NCBI GenBank assembly: GCA_013397865.1
Contig: VZTI01000612.1
Coordinates: 677,461 to 741,460, forward strand
Length of the DNA: 64,000 nt
Source: Struthidea cinerea
Lineage: Eukaryota; Chordata; Aves; Passeriformes; Corcoracidae
Direction: 5' to 3'
Shown in pieces: positions 49,276 to 59,970 of the stretch. The notes beneath the pieces were generated by a model. The model made no database searches. It saw nothing but the letters and a program-made list of their open reading frames with translations, and was not told where the DNA came from. How positions within the stretch are numbered: position 1 is the stretch's first letter; each line of letters opens with the position of its first letter. A program made the position numbers and the translations under genes.

Positions 49276-49671
49276 GGACAGGATCCATGACCTAGATGCT
49301 GGGGGGCTGCCTCCTCCCACCCAGCCGTCAGTGCTGCTTTGCCCGCTCGGTGTCCCCTAAAGACAGCGGGGCTGCGACGGCCAGGCTGCAGGAGAGGGCT
49401 CAGAACGGGGCTGCTGCTGGGGATGGGGTCTGGGAGGTTCTCCTGATGTGTGTGCCCACCTCTGTGTGTCACTGGGCTCACTGCACCAGGCCAGTGCTGC
49501 TGGAGAAGGTCCCTGCTATGGGAGTGGTGGGGAATTGGGGATTCAGCCTCCAAGCCTGGCTCTGTGTGATGGCTGATATCCCCAGGGGAGAGCAAGGTAG
49601 CGGGCCCTGCCTCAGCCTGGCCATGCTGTTGCAGGGAGCGGAGCGGAAGGTAGCGGTGCTGGTGCCCAGCT

Positions 49672-52600
49672 ATGATGCCCTTTGGCGGGATGGCTGCTCG
49701 TCTACAGAGAGACCGCCTGAGAGCCGAGGGGCTTGGCCAGCACAACAACGCCATCAAATACCTCAGCCAGGACTATGAGGCCCTCAAGCAGCAGTGCATT
49801 GAGAGTGGCACCCTCTTCAGGGATCCTCAATTCCCAGCTGGCCCCTCTGCCCTCGGATTCAAGGAGCTGGGGCCACACTCCAGCAAGACGCGGGGAGTGG
49901 AGTGGAAGCGTCCGTCGGTAAGTGCTGGGCTTGCTTCTTCTCAGGCTGGGCTGGCATCCCTGCCCTGCACATCTGCACTGATGTGGTGTGCTGAGCTGCA
50001 GACTGGCCCTGGCTGGCACCCCTCAGGGCTCAAAGTCCCTGGAATGTTGCAGAGCCACTTTCCCAAGAGCCCAGGGCCATCCCCTGGGAGTGTCTGCTCA
50101 GAAAAGCATTGTGTCTAGCAGGCACTGCTTTCTCTGGGCAGCAGACTGTGGGCTTCAAAATAGGTGGGTTGTGTTGTTGCTTCTAGATGTCATGGCATGG
50201 ATGTGTCACCCTCAGTAACTGGGGCTTTTGAGAGTGCATACCCTCTGGTGCCATGAGGGCAAGGGGAATGTCATCCAGCCGTGTCCTCCCATGGCTACAG
50301 CAGAAGATCTTGCCTTGACTTACCGTGATGGCCTTGGGGTTGCAGTCAAGCAGCCATCCCTAGCAGAGGGCAGGTGGGGTAAATCTCGCAGGGACCATAT
50401 ACCATTTCTCTTGAGTCAGAGATGCAGTGGGTGGGTGCCAGCCCTGCTAAAGCCCAGGCCCTGCCAAGATCCAGCACCAGCATCTGATTCTGTCCTTCTG
50501 CAGGAATTAGTGGATGACCCTCAGTTCATCGTTGGCGGTGCCACCCGGACGGACATCTGCCAGGGGGCTCTGGGTACGTGCTGAAGCTTTGTCCCTGGAC
50601 CTTGGTACAGAAAGTAGTGACTGGGGAGGGTTGGGTTGGTGGCCCTTTCCATTTGGTGAGGTGGAAGCTGCAAGTCAGGGGGCATCCTGTGCCTCCTGGT
50701 GGCTCTAGGTTGAGGCTCCATGAAAATGAGTTGATGTGTGCACAACTTGACCATGCCGAGATCAGGGGAAATTCTGGGTGCATCTACGCCTGACAACAAT
50801 GCCAAGAGCTGCTCCAAAGAGCTCCCTGCTTTGGTAAATGGTGAGGGACGGCAGCTGCATGACAGTAACAAACTGAGGTGGTGGTGGTGGTGACAAAGTG
50901 CTTGCCAAGCAATGTGGTGTGGCAGAAGGGAATCGAGAGGTGTACAAGCGATGATTTGTCATTTCTCCAGGGGTATCTCCCAAGGCAAAGGCACTGAGAC
51001 AAGGAGAAAAGTGTTAATGGGCTGGGTAGGCTAACAGAGTTGAACCACAGCTGGGATTTCGTGGTCATCAGAAACAGATCTTGGTACCATGGAGAGTGTT
51101 GTCCTGATTGGGAGCAAGTAGGGCACTTGATTGGGAGTACTGTATACCTTAGCACATACAGCATGCTGTTTTCAGGGCTGGCTACATTTAATATATGCAG
51201 TAATTAGGACAAACTTGAGGTGGCAACTGGAGTGCATAACAGCCCGAAGCACTGTGGTAGTGTTCACTTGGTCATTAAAAACCCTGAAATGGCATTTTGT
51301 CAAACCACAGCCCAGTTAGTTACACGTTATCCAGGCTCAAGGCTAAGGTGTGAAAGGCTTCAAAGGCAAAAGAGGAAAGGAAATCAAGGCAAAGAATTTA
51401 AAGCACAGTGCTGGCCTGGAGCAGCACTTGTGGTTAAGATCACTCAGAAGGAAAAGTGAGGTGGTGTTGCTTGCAATTTGAGAAGCTGGGGCAGCAGCAT
51501 TAAACCACTTGCTTGATAAAATGGCCTTTTTACATGCAAAGTGTAGTTCTGCTGCAGAACTTCCTGTCTGAGATATGGAGGGCAGTCATACAAATGAGTT
51601 CCAGGAGGGTCTAGATAAATGGCTGCCAGGAGGGGGCTGTTGGTGCTGACTGTGTGTGGTGTCCTGGACACAGGCTCCAGGTGAGGGAAGATCTTTCCCT
51701 GTTGCCTTGAGCTAATACTTCTCTCTGTGGGCAGGCTGAGCAAGCATGGATCCCTGAGTTCTGCTTGCTGGACCTTCTCTGGTTTTTCCATGGACTTTTT
51801 GAGCTGGGGAGCCCCAAACATTTGCAAGGAGAGCACAGCAAGGGCTCCTAAACATCCATCTCCCACCCCCCCAGCTAGGAAGGTGATGGGTACTCATACC
51901 AGCTTCCTCTCCTTCCCCAGGTGACTGCTGGCTGCTGGCTGCCATCGGCTCCCTCACACTCAACGAGGAGCTCCTGCACCGCGTGGTGCCCCACGGGCAG
52001 AGTTTCCAGGAGGACTACGCTGGCATCTTTCACTTCCAGGTGGGCTGGGAGCTCCTGGCCCTCCACAGCTGGTGGGCTGCGGCAGAAGCGAGGGTGGTGG
52101 GTTGAGGCCATCCCTCTGGGGTAGGGATGAGCAAGCCATGTGATGCTCTGCCCTCACCCCACTCTCTCCTGGCTCCCCAGATCTGGCAGTTTGGTGAGTG
52201 GGTGGACGTGGTGGTGGATGACCTGCTGCCCACCAAGGACGGGGAACTTCTGTTTGTCCACTCGGCGGAGTGCACCGAGTTCTGGAGTGCTCTGCTGGAG
52301 AAGGCCTATGCCAAGTGGGTACCCCCGTGGTAGGCGGGTGGGGGGGTNACTCACTGTGCGGGGCGGAGGGAAGGGAGTCTCCTCTGCCGCTGTCCCTGCT
52401 AGTGCTGCGTGGCTGGGCAGCAGCAGCGTGCTACCTCCTTGTCTCCTCACGCACCGCTCAGGCTGAACGGCTGCTACGAGTCGCTGTCGGGGGGCAGCAC
52501 CACCGAGGGCTTCGAGGACTTCACGGGCGGCGTGGCAGAGATGTACGACCTGAAGCGGCCGCCGCGCAACATGGGCCACATCATCCGCAAGGCGCTGGAG

Positions 52601-55600
52601 AGGGGATCCCTGCTGGGCTGCTCCATCGACGTAAGTGCTGTGCTGGGACGAGCTGGGGCTCTGCCACAGCGCTGGCCAAAGTGAGGCCTCACAGCCCAAG
52701 GCTGTATCAGCAGCCCCCTCGCTGGGACACTGGGGGGGGGGGTTACTTCTTTTCCCTCTTACCACAGCACCCTTTCCAGAGCCAGTGTGGCAGCCCTGCG
52801 GCACAACACGTGGTGCTGCAACCCAGTTGCTGTGAATGGGCTCCTTTGGATGGAGCGGGACTGTTCACCTCAAGTGCAGGACAAGGGACTGCCCATGACT
52901 CTGGCCATGTCTTGCTTCAGCAGATTACCTGAAGCATGGTTTTTAAATTCTGAAGTTTGGGTGGTTCTCTGATGGATCTTCAGGGTCCTGTGCTAGGGAA
53001 ATTGTCTTTAAATTGTCCACAGCCAGCAGCCTTTGAGCGCAGGGAGCCGCTACCTTCTACTTCTCTTGGCTGGAGCAGTGCAAAGCAAGGAGAATTCTCC
53101 ACACAGTGGAGGGAAGGGGNCTCTTACCACAGCACCCTTTCCAGAGCCAGTGTGGCAGCCCTGCGGCACAACACGTGGTGCTGCAACCCAGTTGCTGTGA
53201 ATGGGCTCCTTTGGGACTGTTCACCTCAAGTGCAGGACAAGGGACTGCCCATGACTCTGGCCATGTCTTGCATCAGCAAATTATATACCTGGAGCATGGT
53301 TTTTAAATTCTGAAATTTGGGTGGTTCTCTGATGGATCTTCAGGGTCCTGTGCTAGGGAAATTGTCTTTAAATTGTCCACAGCCAGCAGCCTTTGAGCGC
53401 AGGGAGCCGCTACCTTCTACTTCTCTTGGCTGGAGCAGTGCAAAGCAAGGAGAATTCTCCACACAGTGGAGGGAAGGGGTAGGGATAGGACTACATTAAT
53501 TCAATCCTATTGACTTGAGCATTACACGTTCTCCTCAGATCACAAGCGCCTTTGATATGGAAGCAGTGACCTTCAAGAAGCTGGTGAAGGGCCATGCCTA
53601 TTCTGTCACAGCCTTCAGAGATGTGAGTCACCTAGATTAGACTTTAATTCCTTAGCAATAACAGCCTGGCCAGTGGCATGGGCTCCACCTCCTGTGTCTG
53701 GTGTCTGGCAGGTGAACTACCGGGGTCAGCAGGAACAACTCATCCGCATCAGGAACCCCTGGGGTCAGGTGGAGTGGACTGGAGCCTGGAGTGATGGGTA
53801 AGCAGGACAGGAGGGATGGCCATCTCGCTCTGTCAGGCCAGCAAGCGCTGTGCACACAGCAGTGGAGCACGGGGCACTGCTGAGCGGAAGCTCACAGTGT
53901 GCCATGCCCTTCGCATCAGAAAGAGCGGAGTTGAGGGTCAGCTCTGAATTGCTCTCAGTTCCCCTTCAGGAGTCCCTATCTAATTGTCTCTCTCCTGCTA
54001 CTCCAGCTCCTCTGAGTGGAACAACATTGACCCTGACGAGAGGGAAGAGCTGCAGCTGAAGATGGAGGATGGAGAGTTCTGGTGGGTGCCAGAGCAAAGT
54101 GCTGCTCTATTTCAGCAGCCAGTCTGGGAATGAGCAGAGGAGCTGGGGAAAGATCCTGCAGTAATGCTTCACCTGAAGCACGTGACCTGCCTTTATGAGC
54201 TGGCTTTCCAGCACTGGAGAGCTTGCCAGTGTTTTCTCATCTGATCTAGTTAATAATTTTCCTCCCTTGAAGGAAATTTAGGCCAACTAAATGCAAAATA
54301 AACATCTAGGAAGAGTAAACATCCCTTCTTACCCAAAGCCAGCACTAGGCTTTAAATAAGCTGTAAGTGTTTAGGGTAAAAGATTTTACTGTCACTTCAT
54401 TCTCCTAAAATGCTAGCTGGGTCCAGAGCTGCTTGTGCTCGCCTCCCTCCCCACAGCAGTGCCCTGGCCTCAGCCCCTACCTGCCTCCCACAGGATGTCT
54501 TTCCGGGACTTCATGAGGGAGTTCTCCAGGCTGGAGATCTGCAACCTGACCCCCGATGCCCTCACCAAGGACGAGCTCAGCAGATGGCACACACAGGTGT
54601 TTGAGGGCACGTGGCGCCGGGGGAGCACTGCCGGGGGCTGCAGGAATCACCCAGGTACCTCTGGCCTCCACATCTGTGCTCTTGGCAGCTTGATGAAACC
54701 AGGTGTCTCATCTGCACATCCCCTTCCTCCCAGCCACATTCTGGATCAACCCCCAGTTTAAGATCAAGTTGCTGGAAGAAGATGATGACCCTGGGGACGA
54801 TGAGGTGGCCTGCAGCTTCCTGGTGGCTCTGATGCAGAAGCACCGGCGGCGGGAGCGGCGGGTGGGAGGTGACATGCACACCATCGGCTTTGCTGTCTAC
54901 GAGGTAACCCCTGCCCGCCCCAAGGCTTCTTCCCTCAGTCCCGCCTCAACCCCAGTCCTCAAGGAAACCTTTTCCACCAGCTTTGGCCAGCTGAGGGCTA
55001 ATGTCCCCCATCCTGTGCTCCCTGCAGCTGTAAGGGATGGGGCAAGTACTGGGATTGTGATTTTTTTTTCCCCTTTTCCCTCTATCTGCAGGTTCCTGAG
55101 GAGGTACGTCCTGAGCTGTCAGAGCCTACCCCGTCTTGGAGGGAAGCACAAGACTGGGCAAAAATGGGTTGATGCATCCAGTGGCATGGGATCTCCATGG
55201 CTAGGGTGCTAGTGGGTGCTGGGCACCTCCATGTGGGACAGAGGGATGGCTCCTACTGGATGGGCAGGGCAGGGCTGTCCTACCTGATGGGGCTGACATT
55301 GGTCCCACCACTCCCTGTGGGTGCTTCCCATTGTGGTCCACAAGCACATTCCTTCCCCCAGGCCCAGGGCATGCAGAATGTGCACTTGAAGAAGGACTTC
55401 TTCCTGCGAAACCAGTCCCGGGCACGGTCTGAGACCTTCATCAACCTGCGGGAGGTGAGCAACCAGATCCGGCTGCCCCCGGGCGAGTACATCATCGTGC
55501 CCTCCACCTTCGAGCCGCACAAGGAGGCCGACTTCGTCCTGCGCGTCTTCACCGAGAAGCAGTCGGACACAGCGTGAGTCCTGGCCTGGGAGGGACACCC

Positions 55601-58600
55601 CGTGTCTGTGAGCGGCGGGATGTTCCCCACTGCAGGCAGCCTGCTGGCTGGGGACCCTGCTCATCACTTTGTTTTCCCCTTTCTGCCCCAGGGAGCTGGA
55701 TGAGGAGATCTCGGCAGATCTGGCAGATGAGGTAGGAGCCGCCACTTTGGATCGGCTGGTGCTGAGGCTCCGGGACTTGGTGGGGGAGCTACAAGCAGGG
55801 GGTGGCTGGCTGAGTCTGGGATGTCACTGTGGCTGGAGAGGGGCTGGGGTGAGGGGGATGTGGGAATTAACAAAGACGAGAAGAACAAAGAAGAGCTTCC
55901 TTTCCAGTTGGCATTTACGGAGCCTGGGAGGCAGGGCGGAGCCTGGGTTTGACCACTAACCTCTTCTTTCTGGTTTGCATCACCCCAGGAGGAAATAACT
56001 GAGGATGACATAGAGGACAGCTTCAAGAACATGTTCCAGCAGCTGGCAGGGGAGGTGGGTATGGCTACGCCAAGCTCTGGAAGGCCCCCTAGGGAGGGGA
56101 GGGGACAGGACCGAACCCCTGGCTGTGGGAGTTCCAGTTCCCACCCCACACTCACTCAGTCTCATCCTGCACACAAGTCCATCTTTGCTCAGCCCAGCTG
56201 CCTGCAGGGATGGTGTGACAGGGGCAGATTTGGGGAAGAGCATCCAGCTGTGACCAAAATTCTTCTGGGTGTGCAAGAAATGTAATGGCATCCTCATGTT
56301 TTGTGACTAAGGCAGAGATGTTTAGGCAGGAGGGGGACAATGGCCACGAGTGGGGCGGAGAGCAGGCAAGGGGTGATGCTAACTCTGCTTCTGCTCCAGG
56401 ACATGGAAATCAGCGTCTTTGAGCTTCGGACTATTCTGAACAGAGTCATCTCTAGACGTAAGCACTGTTCTTCCCACCCCTTGCTCCCTGCAGCCCAGGC
56501 TTGCTCAGCAGGTTGGGTTTTGAGGCCTGTGCTCAACCTCCTCCTTTCTCCTCAGACAAAGATCTGAAAACAGATGGGTTCAGCCTGGACTCCTGCCGCA
56601 ACATGGTCAACCTGATGGATGTATCCTCTTGGTGCTGTGGGCCCAGGCCAGCTTTCCTGGTGCTCAGCCTGCCAGAAACAAGTCTTCTCTGTTGGAGCTG
56701 GGGCTTGGCTGCCCAGCAGCGCTGAAGCTGTTCAACCAGCGGAGGAAAGGAAGGGGTCCTTATGGCTTCAGGGCCACCTGCCCTACACTCCTTGCCTTTA
56801 GCAGCAGGTTTTTTGGAAAGGGCCATCACTTCCCCTGCTTGCTTGGGCCCTGGCTCTGCCACCAAAAGCCCAGCATGGTCCCATTCCATGCGTTCTACTT
56901 TCACCTCAAGGAAAAGCTTCATTTCCCGTGGGCTCCCCAGCCTGACGTGCTGTTGTGCCACCCAGCCTTTGAGGCACTCCTGGAAGGCAACAAGGACTAC
57001 TGGGCTTCTTACCCCCAAACCATCCTGTCCAGCTGTTGTGGATGAGAGGTGTCAAGTGACAGGAGCCACAGCCAGTGTCCTGCTTGCACAAGGACATGCA
57101 GCTGACGGGTCAGGCAAGGAGCACCTCTGAGCCCTTCTCCAGCCTGGCCCTACAACTTCCCTTTTTGCTGCAGAACAGCGCAGCTTTGGTACGAGGACAG
57201 CACAGCAATGTGCTTCCTACAGCAGCAGCACAGCTGCTCCCAGGGAATGGCATGGCAGCTAGTTCAAGTGGTACCCTTTCCTTGCTGGGTTGCAGGCTCT
57301 TATTTTGCTGATGCTGCAGGAGAGAGGGGAAACTTGGGGGAAAAATTGGGCAGACCAAGTGCGTCCAGGCTTTTCTTGCCTCAGGTGGCTGGGATCTGGT
57401 AGCTTTGCCTTTGCACCACCCCCTTTCCTGGCTGCTTTGACCTCCTTGACCCTCTGCTCCCCAGAAAGATGGCAGTGCCCGCCTTGGGCTGGTGGAGTTC
57501 CAGATCCTGTGGAACAAGATCCGGAGCTGGCTGGTGAGGAGGAGAAGGGGCATGGTGCACTGCACAGGGGTAGCCCCCCTCCTGGGGCAACAAAGAGAGG
57601 GGACAGCCAGGCTGGAGGCCAAAGGAGAGCCTTCCCTTCATGTCCTCTGTGATGTTTTTGCAGACGATCTTCCGCCAGTACGACCTGGATAAGTCAGGCA
57701 CCATGAGCTCCTATGAGATGCGCATGGCTCTAGAGTCAGCTGGTAGGTCTGGAGAAGGATGGGACTGGGCTGGAGGCTGGGGAGGGGGCTCCTGCTGTCA
57801 GAGTCCTGTCCCAAATAGCAGGAGAAGAGTGTAACCAGCCTGTATTGCATGCTTGAAGCCAAGCTGTTGTAGTGAGATGTGGCCCGTGTATGCACCAGGC
57901 TTTCTCCATCCCAAGTGCTGGAGCCTTGGAGTTAGGGATACACGCAAGATGGTCCCAGCCTCTGTCCTCCTCTGACCTGCAGAATCCCATCCTGGCAAAG
58001 CAGAGACCTGAGGTGGATCAGTGAGCTAACTAGTCATATATGACTGCAGGGAGAGCATCCCCTCTTCCTATTGAGGCTGGACATGGTGCCCTTCCTTGGG
58101 TGGCTTGGTGGACCCTTTGTGTGGGTGCATGGACTTCCACAACTACACCCTGCTCTCCTGCCTCCCTGGGGGGCTGACTGCTCTCTGCCTTGCAGGTTTC
58201 AAGCTGAACAACAAGCTGCATCAGGTGGTGGTGGCCCGCTATGCAGACAGTGACATGGGCGTGGACTTTGACAACTTTGTCTGCTGCCTCCTGAAGCTGG
58301 AGACCATGTTCAGTGAGTGATGGCCCTGGGGCAGGGAGGGCAGGAACAGAAAGATGTGTTGCTCACCTTGTGCTTGTGCCCCTGCAGGGTTCTTCCGTAG
58401 CATGGACGCTGAAGGCACTGGCACTGCTGTCATGAACCTTTCTGAGGTGAGAGCCCAGCCCAGTGGAAGGCGGGGTGGGAAACAAGGGGACATGGCATTA
58501 GGGTGAATGGGGCACCTGAGGTGGGTGGTAGAAAGCCCTCCAGCCCCCTGGGTCGGGAAAGAACCCATAAAAGATCAAGATAAGTAAACAGAACTGCTGC

Positions 58601-58692
58601 AGGCTCTGCTCATGAGGACATGCCAAAAATGCACTCTGTTCATCCCTTCTCCCTCTCCTTCCCAGTGGCTGCTGCTGACCATGTGTGGCTAG
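49672..58692 (+). CDS. CAPN11: CAPN11, mu/m-type calpain large subunit (21 coding exons)
   Basis: Coding exons: 49672-49917, 50504-50573, 51921-52039, 52181-52314, 52462-52630, 53539-53622, 53712-53797, 54007-54081, 54494-54654, 54734-54903, 55092-55103, 55362-55573, 55692-55731, 55989-56054, 56400-56457, 56556-56620, 57465-57533, 57664-57742, 58196-58312, 58388-58446, 58666-58692. The sum is 2118 nt, 705 residues plus stop, the length I recall for chicken mu/m-calpain. Exon sizes 70/119/134/169/84/86/75/161/170/12 are the classical calpain pattern. It is a Ca2+-activated cytosolic cysteine protease that makes limited cuts in cytoskeletal and signalling proteins. Domains are an N-terminal anchor helix, protease core PC1-PC2 (about 45-355) with Cys108, His265 and Asn289, a C2-like CBSW (about 356-514) with acidic loop 396-405 and a basic KHRRRERR, an acidic linker and a penta-EF-hand domain (about 530-705). 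The start is ATGATG at 49672, preceded by an in-frame TAG at 49651. Linkage to TMEM63B supports CAPN11 over CAPN1/2. Confidence 0.97.
51921..52039 (+). other. CAPN11: CAPN11 exon 3 with the catalytic cysteine
   Basis: This 119-nt exon opens with the second half of a split Gly codon and reads '[18 protein letters not shown]'. Cys108 in the G-D-C-W-L-L-A-A motif is the calpain nucleophile; the motif is intact. The acceptor is 'ccttccccag' and the donor CAG/gtgggc. Confidence 0.95.
52348..52348. other. Ambiguous base (N) after a G run in CAPN11 intron 4
   Basis: A single N follows 'gggtgggggggt' in intron 4. It reflects a sequencing or assembly uncertainty next to a homopolymer and does not touch coding sequence. 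Confidence 0.9.
52756..53479. repeat. Direct duplication of about 360 bp meeting at an N, probable assembly artefact
   Basis: Copy A (52756-53119, 364 bp) and copy B (53121-53479, 359 bp) start with the same 'ctcttaccacagcacccttt' and end with the same 'cacagtggagggaagggg'. They are separated by exactly one N at 53120. Copy B lacks a 9-nt 'atggagcgg' piece and has a 4-nt insertion plus a few substitutions around 53272-53290. An N placed precisely between the end of one copy and the start of the other is what an assembler leaves when two overlapping contigs or two haplotypes are abutted. The duplication lies wholly in intron 5 and changes no exon. Confidence 0.9.
53539..53797 (+). other. CAPN11: CAPN11 exons 6 and 7 with catalytic His and Asn
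   Basis: Exon 6 (53539-53622, 84 nt) carries '[12 protein letters not shown]' with His265. Exon 7 (53712-53797, 86 nt) carries '[15 protein letters not shown]' with Asn289. Together with Cys108 they complete the papain-like triad in the second half of the protease core. The sequence is intact, so the enzyme should be active. Confidence 0.95.
55092..55103 (+). other. CAPN11: CAPN11 exon 11, 12-nt micro-exon
   Basis: The acceptor 'tctatctgcag' and donor 'gtacgt' bound a 12-nt exon encoding Val-Pro-Glu-Glu at the end of the first part of the C2-like domain ('FAVYE|VPEE|AQG'). The 12-nt exon is a conserved feature of calpain genes. It is far below normal exon size and will be missed by most gene finders. 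Confidence 0.92.
55989..58692 (+). other. CAPN11: CAPN11 exons 14-21, penta-EF-hand domain
   Basis: These eight exons encode the end of the acidic linker ('[12 protein letters not shown]') and the C-terminal penta-EF-hand domain that binds Ca2+ and pairs with the small subunit CAPNS1. EF2 ([13 protein letters not shown], from residue 589) and EF3 ([13 protein letters not shown], from residue 619) have full Ca2+-ligand spacing. EF1 ([10 protein letters not shown]) has the shorter PEF-type loop. EF4 ([13 protein letters not shown]) and EF5 ('[12 protein letters not shown]') look degenerate, as usual for calpains, where EF5 serves dimerisation. The protein ends 'WLLLTMCG' in the 27-nt last coding exon. 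Confidence 0.93.
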
Positions 58693-59970
58693 GAGTTACA
58701 ACAGATCCGCTGCAGCTGGGACACCCCAATGGGCCAGGCCCACTCCAAGTGCCTCCCCTTGGATCCGTGGATACAGGATACTCCTCCCCCTTGCTCCATC
58801 CCACGCTGAGCCACCAGCCCTGCCTCCCGGCAAGCCTCACACCATCTTCTCCAGTGGACCAGGGGTCAAGGCAGGCAGGGGATTCCCTTCTCCTCTTCTG
58901 GGCTGGGCTTCTTTCCACTCCCCCTTTCTCCCCCTCACCCCAGAACAGGAGGAGGGCAAGCAGCACGGGGTACCTGCGACTCCCTGCACGGTGGCAGGCT
59001 GGGGGCCAGCTGCAGAGCAGGGAGAGGCAGCTGCTGGGGCATGACAGGGAGGACACTCATAGCGCTTGCTCTAGTGCTGACCCATCCCCTCCGGCACACA
59101 TTGCCTGTCTCTGCACCCACACCTGGGAGCATCAGCAGGTATTGCCCTGCTCAGGCAGCAGGTTTCTGAGGGAGCCACAGTGGCCTTCTGGGAGGAGGAA
59201 TGGCCATACTCAATTTCTTGAAGCCCTTGCACTGTACTTGTCACCACTAAGCGCGACCAAAGCATGGAGCCTGCTGGCTCTTTCTGCGTGGCCTTCAACA
59301 CATCCCTCCCACCTCCATGCCCCTGCCTATGCCCACCACTGGGTCAAGCCCTACAACTCAAGCACTGAATGTTTCGGGGCTCCTCCATCATGTGAACACA
59401 TGTGACCCTGTAGTGCAGCAGCTGAAGCTCCTCTTTTCCACGGGGGCACAGCAATGCCATCACTGTCACAGCAGCTTGGCCTCCCCTCTCATCCCTGGGA
59501 TCTCCTGGGACATCTGCTGCCCTTGGTTATGGCCCACAGCAGGGCTAGGGGTACAGCACCCAAGAGGCAATGCCTTCCTCTAGAGAGCAGGGGGTGGTGG
59601 TTTAGGGGGGGTCTTCGGCACACAGTTGGGTTTTTTCTCCCAATCCCTCATCCTCCCACACTTACACTCTCCTCTTAGCTTGGGCTCCTTTGCCCAGTGC
59701 AGATGGACTCCAGTGCCAACATATTTGCACTTCTCTGTGCTACTCCATTCCCCTCCCCTTCTTCTGGGGTAATGGGGTGGCTCCAGCCTGGCAGTGGGTG
59801 AGGGCCCGTCCCCTGCCCTGTAGAGGCAGGCAGGCAGTTTGCTTCCCCCAGACCCCTGTTGTCGCTGGAGGATGCACCTGCAGCAATAACCACTGCTGCC
59901 TGCCCGGCAGCTCTGCTTCCTCACCCTGCTCACTGTGCTCTCCAGGAATAAACAGATCTGTTAGACGTGT
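58693..59970 (+). other. CAPN11: CAPN11 3' UTR
   Basis: The UTR continues without a splice from the TAG at 58690-58692 to the AATAAA at 59947-59952. The 261-codon open frame starting at 58620 lies almost wholly in this UTR, in a different frame from the calpain, with no protein-like composition. Cleavage is expected shortly after the signal; GT-rich sequence ('gttagacgtgtggtc') follows at about 59959-59973. Confidence 0.8.
59947..59952 (+). terminator. Canonical poly(A) signal AATAAA, CAPN11
   Basis: AATAAA in 'tccaggaataaacagatctg', 1.25 kb after the stop codon, with a GT-rich stretch 10-25 nt downstream as a likely downstream element. Confidence 0.8.

Noticed and set aside
58620..59405. 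261-codon open frame on the plus strand
   Set aside because: It begins in CAPN11 intron 20 and runs through the 3' UTR in a frame other than the calpain's. Composition is Ser/Pro-rich without domain features.
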